DNA from: Bifidobacterium subtile
GTDB taxonomy: Bacteria; Actinomycetota; Actinomycetes; Actinomycetales; Bifidobacteriaceae
Length of the DNA: 64,000 nt
Direction: 5' to 3'
NCBI RefSeq assembly: GCF_000741775.1
Contig: NZ_JGZR01000006.1
Span: 558,001 to 622,000 of the forward strand
Shown here: one piece after another, positions 37,847 through 47,210 of the stretch
How the letters are laid out: the number at the start of each line of letters is the position of its first letter
Numbering within the stretch: the stretch's first letter is position 1
The notes under the pieces: model-generated
What the model saw: only the letters and a program-made list of their open reading frames with translations
What the model was told of the DNA's origin: nothing
Database searches by the model: none
Made by a program: the position numbers and the translations under genes

Positions 37847-39529
37847 ATGGCCTGCACCACGATTCTGGTCGGCAAAGACGTGAGCTATGACGGCTCGACC
37901 ATCATCGCCCGCAACGAGGACTCGGCGAACGGCGAGTTCAACCCCAAGCGTTTCATCGTCGTGAAGCCGAGCGAACAGCCTCGGCATTACCGCAGCGTCA
38001 TCAGCCATGTGGAGCTTGACCTGCCGGATGATCCGCTGCAATACAGCGCGGTGCCGAACGCCGATGCCAAGGACGGCATCTGGGGCGAGGCCGGCGTCAA
38101 TGAGGCGAATGTCGCCATGAGCGCCACCGAGACGCTGACCACCAACGAACGCGTGCTCGGCGCCGACCCGATGGTCGAGCTCACCGCAGCGAAGGGCACA
38201 GCAGGCGAGCCGGAATACGAGCCGGAAGTGCCTGGCGGCATCGGCGAGGAGGATTTCCTCACCATCGTGCTGCCGTATGTCACCACCGCCCGCGAAGGCG
38301 TGGCCCGCTTGGGCGCATTGCTTGAGCAGTACGGCACCTACGAGATGAACGGGGTCGCGTTCGGCGATGCGAGCGAGATCTGGTGGCTGGAAACGGTCGG
38401 CGGCCATCACTGGATAGCCAAGCGCGTGCCGGACGAGGCCTATGTCACCATGCCGAATCAACTCGGCATCGACGAATTCGACCTTGACGACGCCCTCGGA
38501 GATCAGGAAGACCATATGTGCTCCGCCGACCTGGCCGAGTTCATCGAGACGAACCACTTGGACCTCTCCGTCGAATCGACCACGCCATTCAACCCGCGCG
38601 ACGCCTTCGGCTCGCATTCCGACTCCGATCATGTGTACAACACGCCGCGCGCGTGGTTCATGCAGCGCTTCCTGAATCCCTACGACGAGGTCTGGGACGG
38701 GCCGGACGCCGACCACAGCCCGGACAGCGACGACATCCCGTGGGCGCGCCAGCCGGATCGCAAGATCACCATCGAAGACGTCAAATATGTGCTCAGCTCG
38801 CACTATCAGGGCACGCCGTACGACCCGTACGGCAAGCTCGGCGACGAGCATACGCGCCATATGTTCCGCACCATCGGCATCAATCGGCAGAGCCAGCTCG
38901 CGGTCATCCAGATTCGCCCCTACCAGCCGCAGGCGAGCCGCGCCATCCAATGGATGGCCTACGGCTCGAACCCCTTCAACGCGCTCGTGCCGTTCTACGC
39001 GAACGTCGACACAACGCCGGATTACTTGGCTGACACCACCACGCGCGTGACCTCGGAGAACTTCTACTGGGAGAACCGCATCATCGCGGCGCTGTGCAAC
39101 TCGGCCTTCGCCGAGACCGCGAACGCGGTCGAGCGTTACCAGGAGAAAATCGGCGGCATGGGACACCGTATGGTGACTGTCACTGATGAGCAGGTGGCGC
39201 AGTTGGGCAGTATCGCAGCTGGCGTCGAGGCAGACAGCGCGGCCGATACGGCCGTGTCGCTGGCCGACAGCGCAGATGACGAAGCTTCTGAGGCCGATGA
39301 CGATATCGACGATATCGAAGTGACTGACGACATCGACAACGATATCCAGCCAATGGAACCGGGCGAAATTCCCACTGCCACGCGCAACGGCGAAGTGCGT
39401 GAAATGCTGGCCGCCGCCAACCAGGCGATGGCCGACCAGCTCAAGGCGCAGACTGATGAGCTGCTCGACGCTGTGCTGTACACCACCAGCATGACGATGA
39501 GCAACGGCTTCAACCGCTCCGATAACTGA
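37847..39529 (+). CDS. C69-family dipeptidase with acidic insertion
   Basis: An Ntn-hydrolase peptidase (560 aa) related to lactic-acid-bacterium PepD. The N-terminus is [26 protein letters not shown], with Cys3 as the expected nucleophile after removal of the first residues. Further family blocks are [17 protein letters not shown] and [23 protein letters not shown]. Around residues 470-510 a serine/aspartate-rich run ([20 protein letters not shown]) interrupts the C-terminal part, unlike typical relatives. There is no signal peptide, so it should act in the cytoplasm. Confidence 0.9.
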   Translation: MACTTILVGKDVSYDGSTIIARNEDSANGEFNPKRFIVVKPSEQPRHYRSVISHVELDLPDDPLQYSAVPNADAKDGIWGEAGVNEANVAMSATETLTTNERVLGADPMVELTAAKGTAGEPEYEPEVPGGIGEEDFLTIVLPYVTTAREGVARLGALLEQYGTYEMNGVAFGDASEIWWLETVGGHHWIAKRVPDEAYVTMPNQLGIDEFDLDDALGDQEDHMCSADLAEFIETNHLDLSVESTTPFNPRDAFGSHSDSDHVYNTPRAWFMQRFLNPYDEVWDGPDADHSPDSDDIPWARQPDRKITIEDVKYVLSSHYQGTPYDPYGKLGDEHTRHMFRTIGINRQSQLAVIQIRPYQPQASRAIQWMAYGSNPFNALVPFYANVDTTPDYLADTTTRVTSENFYWENRIIAALCNSAFAETANAVERYQEKIGGMGHRMVTVTDEQVAQLGSIAAGVEADSAADTAVSLADSADDEASEADDDIDDIEVTDDIDNDIQPMEPGEIPTATRNGEVREMLAAANQAMADQLKAQTDELLDAVLYTTSMTMSNGFNRSDN

Positions 39530-39673
39530 AGACCGTCGCTGTGCTCGTCGTTGCCTCTGCAATCCCCTTGGTCCCCAAAGCATTACGCGGCCGTGCGCTT
39601 CGGACTGCGGCGATAGGGCAGTCTGCCTGCAGCAGCCGGTCTGACAGTCGACTGCGGCAGTGCCCGACTGCCA

Positions 39674-39713
39674 CAGTGCTTATCCACACAGTGCCTATCT
39701 AAACAGTGCTTAT
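39674..39713. repeat. three CAGTGC(T/C)TAT repeats, 15-bp period
   Basis: Direct copies at 39674, 39689 and 39704, with a partial fourth CAGTGCC at 39720, just upstream of the gene at 39746. Possible regulator sites or simple expansion. Confidence 0.6.
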
Positions 39714-39745
39714 TTCCAGCAGTGCCAACCTCGAAGGAGATACCC

Positions 39746-40303
39746 ATGAATGACTTTTCGCAAGTGCCAGGCGCGAATCCCGCCGGTTCGAATCCCGCCG
39801 GTCTGAATCCTGCGGGCGCGCAGCCCGTGGGGCAGCAGCCGGGCTTCCCGGTCGGCAACGGGCCGCAGTTCGGCCAGCAGCAGCCCGGTGCCATGCCCTT
39901 CCCTGGCGGGCCGCGGCCGGCCGGACCGATGGATCCGGGATCTCCAAGGCCGTACGCCCCCGCGCCGATGATGCGCCCGGCGGCGCCCCAGCCCGCGCCT
40001 TACACGCCGAGACCGGTGAAGAAAGGGCCCAACGGCTTCGCCATCGCCGGGCTGGTGGTCTCATTGCTCGCCACATTCGTCGTGCTTGAACGATTCAACC
40101 AGTACGTCAATCCCTTCGGCGTGATCGGCCTGATCCTCTCCATCCTTGGGTTTATGGTGAATATGGATGATGAAGGCGAAGGCCGCTCCCGCACGGCCCG
40201 CATCTTCGCGATCGTCGGCGGCGTGCTGTCTCTTATCACCGTTGTCGTCACGCTGCTGGTCGGCCTCATCAACCCCAATCTCTCATCGGGCCTCTGGTTC
40301 TGA
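39746..40303 (+). CDS. small membrane protein with Pro/Gly/Asn-rich N-terminus (DUF4190-like)
   Basis: A 185-aa protein. Residues 1-95 are low complexity with short NPAG and PQ repeats; two or three hydrophobic helices follow (GFAIAGLVVSLLATFVVL, FGVIGLILSILGFMV, FAIVGGVLSLITVVVTLLVGL). The layout resembles the DUF4190 family of actinobacterial surface or stress proteins. AAGGAGATACCC precedes the ATG. Function is unknown. The disordered N-terminus would be cytoplasmic or extracellular depending on helix number. Confidence 0.75.
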   Translation: MNDFSQVPGANPAGSNPAGLNPAGAQPVGQQPGFPVGNGPQFGQQQPGAMPFPGGPRPAGPMDPGSPRPYAPAPMMRPAAPQPAPYTPRPVKKGPNGFAIAGLVVSLLATFVVLERFNQYVNPFGVIGLILSILGFMVNMDDEGEGRSRTARIFAIVGGVLSLITVVVTLLVGLINPNLSSGLWF

Positions 40304-40386
40304 TGATGCTGTGTTCCTCGCCGATGGCAACGGCAGGGAGCGCAATGCCAAATCCATGCTATCCACGACATGAAAGACAAGGAACA

Positions 40387-41904
40387 ATGCCACTGATCGA
40401 TCAGTTCACCACCCAATACGGCCTCGTGCGCAAAATCGACGCCTTCGGCTATCTCGCGCAGCTGAACAGCGATTCCAGCCTCGAACGCAAGCATGGCAAA
40501 GTCGTGCTGGTCACGGCCGACACGCCGCTGAAAGCCTCGCGCGGCGAAGGCAAGACCACCACGACCATCGCGCTGATCGATGCGCTGCGCGCCAAAGGCA
40601 TCGACGCGGCCGCCGTGCTGCGCCAGCCGAGCATGGGCATCACCGCAGCCGGTTCCAAGGGCGGCGCGTCGGGCGGCGGCAAGGCATCGCTGACCCATCC
40701 CGAACTCGTGGATTGGGGCCTGTGCGGCGAGATGACCGCCATCGCCGCAGCGCAGAACCTGCTGGTCTCTTTCGCCGAAAAGGCTGTGGATGAGGGCCTG
40801 CTCGACACGATTCTGACTCCTCGGGTGAGTGAGGTCCCTTCGCGCTCGCTGCGCCAGATCGCCGTCGACTACGGCAAGGGCAATGTGCCCGAACGCGTCG
40901 TGCTGACCCCGACCAGCGAACTGATGCAGATCGTGGTGCTGTCGCGCTCCATGGCTGAGATCGGCGAGCGGGTCGCCGCGATGATCGCCGGAACCAAGGA
41001 TGGCAAGCCGGTAAAATACGGCGAATTCATCGATTTGTGGCGTATCACCAACATTTTGCTCGACGCGGTCAAGCCGGCGCTCACCGAGACGCAGGCTGGC
41101 TCGCCCGTCTACGTGCATTGCGGCCCCTTCGCGAACGTGTCCATCGGCATCCCCTCGCTGGTGTCGGTTGAAATGGCGTGCGCGCTGCACGATGTGGTGG
41201 TCGTCGAGGCCGGGTACGGCGCGGACGCCGGCGCGCAGAAGTGGCTCGATATCGCCTGCCGCGACTATGGCGCGCAGTGGCCTTCGGCCGCCGTGATCGT
41301 GACGCGCGCGACCACCTGGCGCGACGATCCGGCGCTGTCGTGGCGCTATCCCTTCCATGTCCAGCGCCTCGAAGGCCTTGATATTCCCACTTTCCCGCTC
41401 ATCAACCTGTGGGAGGGCGAGGATGGCGAGATCGCGTCGCTGCGCGAAACCGCGAAGACCTTGGAGTTCCGCGATCCGATTATCGGCAACCTGTTCCGCG
41501 ACGGCGGCGATGCGCTGGGCGACCAGCTCGGCGGTTTCATCGACGCGCTGCAGAACGGCGAAACGCCAGCGCAGCCGCACAGCCATCGCGGCATGTCTCT
41601 GACCGAGAACGCCAAGTGGGTTGCCGAACATGCCTATGGCGTGCCGGCCGAGCGCGTGCTGCTCAAGGATGGGTTCAGCGCATCCCTCGCCCAGGCCCGG
41701 GATCTGTGTGCCGATGCGGGTCTCTACCTCGATGAGCTGGCCTTCGTGGCCGTCAAGTCGCCGGCCGTGATGACCGACAACGATTCCGCGCCGGAAGCCG
41801 AACATACGGTGACCCTGAAAAAGGTCGAAGTCCACGCCGGCGCAGGCCTCGTGCAGGTCAACCTGACCACGTCGCTGACCACCCCGATGCCCAAGATCGT
41901 GTGA
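40387..41904 (+). CDS. fhs: formate-tetrahydrofolate ligase
   Basis: Makes 10-formyltetrahydrofolate from formate, THF and ATP for purine synthesis. The 505-aa protein is shorter than the usual 555-560 and has a modified P-loop (TPLKASRGEGKTTTTIAL, where most have TPAGEGKTTTT). The next core motif reads LRQPSMGITAAGSKGGASGGG. Further blocks are HPELVDWGLCGEMTAIAAAQNLL and YVHCGPFANVSIGIPS. AAGGAACA precedes the ATG at 40387; an in-frame extension upstream lacks support. Confidence 0.9.
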   Translation: MPLIDQFTTQYGLVRKIDAFGYLAQLNSDSSLERKHGKVVLVTADTPLKASRGEGKTTTTIALIDALRAKGIDAAAVLRQPSMGITAAGSKGGASGGGKASLTHPELVDWGLCGEMTAIAAAQNLLVSFAEKAVDEGLLDTILTPRVSEVPSRSLRQIAVDYGKGNVPERVVLTPTSELMQIVVLSRSMAEIGERVAAMIAGTKDGKPVKYGEFIDLWRITNILLDAVKPALTETQAGSPVYVHCGPFANVSIGIPSLVSVEMACALHDVVVVEAGYGADAGAQKWLDIACRDYGAQWPSAAVIVTRATTWRDDPALSWRYPFHVQRLEGLDIPTFPLINLWEGEDGEIASLRETAKTLEFRDPIIGNLFRDGGDALGDQLGGFIDALQNGETPAQPHSHRGMSLTENAKWVAEHAYGVPAERVLLKDGFSASLAQARDLCADAGLYLDELAFVAVKSPAVMTDNDSAPEAEHTVTLKKVEVHAGAGLVQVNLTTSLTTPMPKIV

Positions 41905-41927
41905 GTGCGCGGCAACTGCTCAATCGT

Positions 41928-41968
41928 TATGAAGGCGGCGCACCCGGTCTGGGCGCGTCGCCTTCATA
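41928..41968 (+). terminator. hairpin terminator after fhs
   Basis: TATGAAGGCGGCGC pairs with GCGCGTCGCCTTCATA (one bulge), loop of about 11 bases. T tract is weak. Confidence 0.55.
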
Positions 41969-42036
41969 CACTGCGATATGGTGAGTTTCGTGATTTTCGC
42001 GTTGTAGCGTATGTGATTTTCCCGTTTTACGCATGC

Positions 42037-42237
42037 ATCTGCGTTATGTGTAGCGTTATGGGAGTGCGGCGGAGGTCTATCTGCGTTGTGTGTGGCGCTA
42101 TTTCGCGCAGACCCGAGTACCGGATGACAGAAACCGCCATTTTCCGGCCTTGCTACTTGGGGTGTCGCAAGATTAGCGCCTCACACAACGCAGATAGACC
42201 TGAGCAAGGGCGGAATAACGCTACACATAACGCAGAT
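42037..42237. repeat. nested long palindrome in intergenic region
   Basis: Outer arms 42037-42059 and 42215-42237 are perfectly complementary over 23 bp. Inner arms 42073-42100 and 42174-42201 pair over 28 bp with one mismatch. All four arms are versions of one unit beginning ATCTGCGTT; the three differences between inner and outer units are all compensated. The region 41969-42383 has no supported gene. Confidence 0.85.
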
Positions 42238-42383
42238 AGCTGATTTTCGTGCATGTCTGCAGGATTTCAGCACTCGGATTTTGCGAAGAATGTGGATTCT
42301 GCAGATTCCCATCTTTTGCATGCGACGAGCAAGCCAACTTCAGGCGGCCGCAACGTCACGCTGCGGCCGCGGCTGCGGCTGCG

Positions 42384-42731
42384 TTAGAAATTGCCGCCGT
42401 TCCAGCCCCAGTCGGTGGTGGCGGTGTAGCGGATGTAGGTGCGGTCCTCGGGGATGCCGAGCTCGCCGTTGAGCGCCTTCATGATGCTCGCGGTGAGTTG
42501 CTCCCAGGCTGAGCTTGGGACGCTGCGGCCGAAGACGTTCACCTCGACGTAGGCGGCGGGCTTGCTGTCGTCGCCGGCGAAGTAGATGGGCATATCGTCT
42601 TCGAAGGGGCACATCAACCAGCCTTCGGACTTGCCGGGAACCGCCGTGATCGCCTTGCCGTAGGCGGCTTTGAGCGCCTCGCGCTGCTCGGGCGTGGTGG
42701 ATACTGAGACATGAGTGTGGATGACTGGCAT
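42384..42731 (-). CDS. MIF-like tautomerase
   Basis: A 115-aa protein of the macrophage migration inhibitory factor/phenylpyruvate tautomerase family. It begins MPVIHTHVSV, giving the N-terminal proline used as catalytic base, and ends with the MIF-type RYTATTDWGWNGGNF. The lysine in AYGKAITAV corresponds to the active-site lysine region. GGAAAGGGAAACATC precedes the ATG. It is monocistronic, with no neighbours that hint at a substrate. Confidence 0.85.
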   Translation of the reverse strand: MPVIHTHVSVSTTPEQREALKAAYGKAITAVPGKSEGWLMCPFEDDMPIYFAGDDSKPAAYVEVNVFGRSVPSSAWEQLTASIMKALNGELGIPEDRTYIRYTATTDWGWNGGNF

Positions 42732-43040
42732 GATGTTTCCCTTTCCGATGGATGGACGACAATGGGTACGGCGACAGTGGATAGCTGAATAGTCGTGCCA
42801 CTCAGTCTAATCCGGCTTGCTGATTGCGGCCGGGCATATGAGCGGGCTCGACGATTCCTGACAATTAGAGGAGCGCGAGTCAGAGCTGGGGCAGGCCGGG
42901 CAGAGCAGGCGTCGGATAGGGCCAGAGCAGGGCGGAACCGCATCAGCCTGCGACTGGACGCCAAGGCGAATGCATGGGTTCGGTTCAGATTGCGTGCGAG
43001 CCTGCTGCGTTATCGGCTGCGACGTGTTTAATGGAGCGTT
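42732..43040. other. intergenic region between tautomerase and GtrA genes
   Basis: About 309 bp between divergent genes. No gene, terminator or clear repeat is supported. A GGAG at the end is the ribosome binding site for 43041. Confidence 0.4.
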
Positions 43041-43598
43041 GTGAGAAAACTGATTGAACAGCTGATGAAGTTCGGCATCGTGGGCGTCGTCGCCTTCATC
43101 ATCGATTGGGGCATCCTGAATGCCTTGGTGTGGGGCCTGCACATGCACAATGTGTTGGCCGGCACTGTTTCCTTCCTGATATCGCTCGTATTCAACTACT
43201 TGGCCAGCATGAAATACGTGTTCAAGCATCGCGAGGATATGGCGCGCTGGATGGAGATCCTTATTTTCTTCGCAGCCGCGGCGATAGGGCTGTTCATCAA
43301 CGACGCCATCCTGTGGATCAGCACGTACGGCATGAACCACGACGCCTACGTCTCGCAGAGCACGCAGTATGTGCTGCGCACGAATGCCGGCAAACTGGTC
43401 GCCACCGCCGTGGTCATGATCTGGAACTTCGTGATCAGGAAATGGCTGCTGGATGATACTCATACCAACGCGATGAACCGGCTCAAAGGCAAATCGAACC
43501 GGCTGACCACGGATCAGCTGGACGCCAAGTGGGAGCGCAGCTTCTCGCACCGGCTGGGGCTGTGGTCCCTCGCGCACACGCCGAAAGGCTGGAAGTAA
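43041..43598 (+). CDS. GtrA-family membrane protein
   Basis: A 185-aa protein with four predicted helices (FGIVGVVAFIIDWGILNALVW; VLAGTVSFLISLVFNYLASMKYVF; ILIFFAAAAIGLFINDAILW; KLVATAVVMIWNFVIRKWLL), the GtrA pattern. Members act in flipping or transferring lipid-linked sugars for cell-surface glycans. The start is GTG with GGAG five bases upstream. A charged C-terminal tail of about 45 residues follows the last helix. It converges on the MFS gene. Confidence 0.88.
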   Translation: MRKLIEQLMKFGIVGVVAFIIDWGILNALVWGLHMHNVLAGTVSFLISLVFNYLASMKYVFKHREDMARWMEILIFFAAAAIGLFINDAILWISTYGMNHDAYVSQSTQYVLRTNAGKLVATAVVMIWNFVIRKWLLDDTHTNAMNRLKGKSNRLTTDQLDAKWERSFSHRLGLWSLAHTPKGWK

Positions 43599-43680
43599 GG
43601 CCGAAAGAGCTGGTAGCGCAATCAGCGCACCGTAGACACCGGCAGACAGTGGCAGCAATAGGGCAGTGCGCAAGCCGCCG

Positions 43681-45024
43681 CTAGACGGTGATCGCGGTCA
43701 GCGTAGGCGTCTCCGTGCTCGATTTGATTTGCTTGAAACCGACGAAGGCAAGCACCAGCGAGAGTAGCGCAAGCAAAGTGACGATGAAGAATCCACCCTG
43801 CGAGCCGGCCCGGTCGATGAACAGGCCCGCAACCGCCGAACCCACCGATCCGCCGATCGAATTCATCGCGCCGATCCATGCCACGCCTTCGGTGAAGCGC
43901 GTAGGCGGCACGATATGGAGCAGCAGCTGGTTGCCGTTGATCCAAGTGGGTGCCTGGCATACGCCGATGATCAGGTAGATGATCATAATGACCCACAAGT
44001 GCCTGGCGAACAGGAACGTTCCGATGCCGATATTGACCACGGCCAGGCAGAAGTAGAAGCGCTTCCACAACGGAATGGTCCAGTTCTTCGCGCCGTAGAC
44101 GATGGCGCCGCACAGCGAGCTGAGCGAGAAGCAGGCGAAGACGAGGCCGGTGTACTGCTTCATGTCCTGCTCCGTGGCGAAGGCGATGATTGAGATGCTT
44201 GCCGCCGCTTGGAACGCGCCCAGCCCGAACCAGGTCACGCACAGCGCGATGAGGCCCGGCCCCCAGATCGACTGCTTGACGCGCTTCGGTTTGGCTGAGT
44301 CGCCGCTGCGCAGCTGCTCGGTCTTGGCCGCCTCGCGCTGGCGATACTGTCTGCGCGTGAGGCCGGCCTGCTTGGCCAGTATGGTCTGCGAGGGAGGCTC
44401 GGTCGTCAGTTCGGTGAGGAACATCAGTGCTCCGATGACGACGCATGCGCCGGTGACGCCGAACGCGAGCACGCCGGAAATGACGGCCAGCGCCGAGGCC
44501 AGCGGATTGCCGATGACCCACATGCATTCGTCGAAGACGCCCGAAAGCGACATCGCCCGGTCCGTGCGCACGCGGTCGCCTTTGAGCAGGTGCGTCCACC
44601 GGCTGCGGCTCATCGCGCCCCACGGCGGTATCGCCGCCATGAACGGCGCGATGACGAACAGAATCCACTGCGGCGCGCGCGTGGTGATGCACGCGACCAT
44701 GGCGCCTGCCGCAATGATCCAGATGACGATGGTAGGGATGGCGACCTCGCGCTGCCCGAATTTGTCGACCAGCTTGCCCAGCAGTGGGCCCACGACAGCC
44801 ATCGCAATCGCCTGAATCGCGGCCAGGGCTCCGGCCAGCGCATAGTTGCGGTAGTAGTGCTGCACCGCGATGGTGATCGTCATGCCGATCATCGGGAATG
44901 GCATGCAGGCGAGGACCGACCCGACGGAGAAACGAGCGGTATGGGGCATGCGCAGCAGTTCGGCATATCCGCCGAACAGGCGATGGGTGACTTCTGTGAG
45001 GCCGGAGAACACGGGGTTGCTCAT
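43681..45024 (-). CDS. MFS transporter
   Basis: A 447-aa permease with about 12 hydrophobic segments and a long charged central loop (RRQYRQREAAKTEQLRSGDSAKPKRVK). The conserved loop after helix 2 reads GPLLGKLVDKFGQREV, matching the MFS GxLaDrxGrr motif. AAAGGAACGCC precedes the ATG. The substrate cannot be inferred; neighbours do not form an obvious pathway. Confidence 0.88.
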   Translation of the reverse strand: MSNPVFSGLTEVTHRLFGGYAELLRMPHTARFSVGSVLACMPFPMIGMTITIAVQHYYRNYALAGALAAIQAIAMAVVGPLLGKLVDKFGQREVAIPTIVIWIIAAGAMVACITTRAPQWILFVIAPFMAAIPPWGAMSRSRWTHLLKGDRVRTDRAMSLSGVFDECMWVIGNPLASALAVISGVLAFGVTGACVVIGALMFLTELTTEPPSQTILAKQAGLTRRQYRQREAAKTEQLRSGDSAKPKRVKQSIWGPGLIALCVTWFGLGAFQAAASISIIAFATEQDMKQYTGLVFACFSLSSLCGAIVYGAKNWTIPLWKRFYFCLAVVNIGIGTFLFARHLWVIMIIYLIIGVCQAPTWINGNQLLLHIVPPTRFTEGVAWIGAMNSIGGSVGSAVAGLFIDRAGSQGGFFIVTLLALLSLVLAFVGFKQIKSSTETPTLTAITV

Positions 45025-45304
45025 GGCGTTCCTTTACGCGAGTACATGGTGCATGGGGCAGGAGAAAATGATGCGGGGGAAGTGAAGGCAGATTCGTACA
45101 TCGGGTACGATTGTGCAAGTGTAATAAGGCTCGGATTGCGACACGCGGTGCTTTGGCCGATGAACCGATTGGTTTGATAGGACTGAGGAGTTCACCGGTC
45201 CAATAGGGACTGAGCGGTCCATAGGGGCCGGATGCATATGCAATCGCGAACCAGAAAGTCGGGGCGCACGAGTTCATCCTCGGCGCACGGGAAAGGGACT
45301 GGCC

Positions 45305-45964
45305 ATGCCGTCAACCACCATCCACTTCGTACGTCATGGAAAGGTCGAGAATCCTGACCATCTGCTGTATGAACGGCTTCCGGGCTTTCACCTCTCGGGG
45401 TCCGGAGTGCGCATGGCCCGGGCGACGGCGCAGTACATCGCCCAGAACCCGCAACTGAACACCGTGACGGCCCTGTACTCCTCGCCGTTGGAGCGCACGC
45501 GCGAGACGGCCGGCGAGATTCTCGCACAGCTCAATGCGCAACGTGCGCAACGCGGGCAGGCCCCGTTGTCGTTGATTGCCGACGATCGCCTTATCGAGGC
45601 GCGCAACGAGTTTCGTGGGACCCGCATCGGCCACGGCGACGGTGCGCTGTGGCGGCAGCGCAATCTCAGACTGGTCTCCAATCTATGGAAGCCGAGCTGG
45701 GGAGAGACCTATGCGCAGATCGCGCAGCGGGTAAGCGATTTCGCCGATGAGAAAATCCAGCAGTACCAAGGCCAGCAGATCATCGTGGTCAGCCACGAAT
45801 CCCCGATCTGGTCCTACCGGCATCTGCTGGAGACCGGGCATCCTGAGCACAACATGCTTATGCGCCATACCGCGCTCGCCTCGGTGACCTCGATCACCTA
45901 CGATTGCGAGACGGGCAGGGTGCTGTCCATCGACTACGCCGACCCGGCCGCCGACGTGCTGTGA
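45305..45964 (+). CDS. histidine phosphatase family protein
   Basis: A 219-aa phosphoglycerate-mutase-like phosphatase. The phosphohistidine motif is IHFVRHGKVENP; the second arginine is in LYSSPLERTRETAGEIL, the acidic residue in EARNEFRGTRIGHGD and the second catalytic histidine in IIVVSHESPIWSY. GGGAAAGGGACTGGCC precedes the ATG. The substrate is unknown. The next gene starts 75 bp downstream on the same strand. Confidence 0.9.
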   Translation: MPSTTIHFVRHGKVENPDHLLYERLPGFHLSGSGVRMARATAQYIAQNPQLNTVTALYSSPLERTRETAGEILAQLNAQRAQRGQAPLSLIADDRLIEARNEFRGTRIGHGDGALWRQRNLRLVSNLWKPSWGETYAQIAQRVSDFADEKIQQYQGQQIIVVSHESPIWSYRHLLETGHPEHNMLMRHTALASVTSITYDCETGRVLSIDYADPAADVL

Positions 45965-46038
45965 TCGCGTGGCGAACGCACGATGAGAAGACGCAGCAGA
46001 GGCATAATGGAAGCAGTGCAGACGCAAAGGAGCTTGAA

Positions 46039-47025
46039 ATGACGTTTCATATGCAGGATGAGCTGATCGTGCGTGCCGCGATCCTTCCCGAGGTGCGCGA
46101 GGCTGCGGTCGAAGGGGTCGAGCTGATGTCGTTGTGGCCGCTGGGCGATGCCAAGCTGATGGACAACGATTCGAAATACGCCGAGAACCTTCAGGTGCGC
46201 ATCACGCGTGCGATTGCCGCGATTATGACCGGCGAGGAGGTGACGATCCCAGACGCCGAATTCGTCTACGAGGGCGCCGACGAGATACCAGGGCGTCCGC
46301 AGGGCATCGTCAATGCGCTGATGGCCGCGAACGACGCCTGCGACACCATGGCCGACTACTCGCAAACCGGTGACACGTCGCTGGTCATGGGCGGCTGCGG
46401 CGCATTGAAGGTCGACTGGGATGGGGACACCGTCAATGCGGTCGCGCAGGCGCTTGAAGAGATAGAGAATGTGGTTTTCGGCGGCATGGCGCAGCAAGCC
46501 GAGAGCGACGGGGAATCGCAGGGTTCGACGGCGGATGCGCATTCGGATTCGGCAACGGGCTCTTCGGGCGATGGCGACCTCGAAGCAGCGGCGCAGCGGC
46601 TGGCCACCGTGCTGACGGCGATCGACGGGCTGCTTGGCGTGATCGGGCAGGGCGATGACCCAAGTCTTCAGGGCGACGACGCCGAATCGGCGCGGCTGCG
46701 GGCCAGGCGTGCGCTGCCGGTGATGCTGTATGCCAACGAATTATGCGAGCGGGTTTCGATTCCGAGCATCTTCGTCCCCGCGCAGGAGTTTCTTGATGTG
46801 ATCGATGCCCGCGACGGCACTGGTGCGGCGGGGTCGAATGCGGACGCCAATCTCGCCGTGGCCCGGGCGATTGCGCCGTTGGCCGCCGCCGAATGGGCGA
46901 AACACCGCGAAGACGTGCTCTGGGATCCGCAAGAGGCCAAGAAGAAGGCGAAGGAGGAGGACGAGCGCAAGAACAAGGAGGCGCTCGCCGCAAAATTCGC
47001 CAATGTGCCCGAAGCCAGTCACTGA
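46039..47025 (+). CDS. conserved hypothetical protein
   Basis: I do not recognise this 328-aa protein. It is soluble and acidic. An N-terminal domain (residues 1-150) is followed by a Ser/Asp/Gly-rich linker (ESDGESQGSTADAHSDSATG), a helical domain and a Lys/Glu-rich coiled-coil-like end (EAKKKAKEEDERKNKEALAAKF). AAAGGAGCTTGAA precedes the ATG at 46039. It follows the histidine phosphatase gene and ends at a strong terminator, so the two may form an operon. Confidence 0.75.
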   Translation: MTFHMQDELIVRAAILPEVREAAVEGVELMSLWPLGDAKLMDNDSKYAENLQVRITRAIAAIMTGEEVTIPDAEFVYEGADEIPGRPQGIVNALMAANDACDTMADYSQTGDTSLVMGGCGALKVDWDGDTVNAVAQALEEIENVVFGGMAQQAESDGESQGSTADAHSDSATGSSGDGDLEAAAQRLATVLTAIDGLLGVIGQGDDPSLQGDDAESARLRARRALPVMLYANELCERVSIPSIFVPAQEFLDVIDARDGTGAAGSNADANLAVARAIAPLAAAEWAKHREDVLWDPQEAKKKAKEEDERKNKEALAAKFANVPEASH

Positions 47026-47126
47026 ATCGACGTCACTGCGACGTCACCGCGGAAGCGGCCGCAACGACCAGCAGGGCAGGCCGTACAAATTATTGCTGCA
47101 TCGCTGCATTGCTGCGCACTAAAAAG

Positions 47127-47167
47127 CGATAAGGCTCTCCACCCATAATGAGTGGAGAGCCTTATCG
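47127..47167. terminator. bidirectional hairpin terminator
   Basis: A 16-bp perfect stem (CGATAAGGCTCTCCAC and its inverse) with a 9-base loop, between convergent genes; AAAAAG flanks it on one side. Confidence 0.85.
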
Positions 47168-47210
47168 TGTGCTGCCTGCCGCTGTTCAGTGAAGCCGATC
47201 AGCGCCTATG

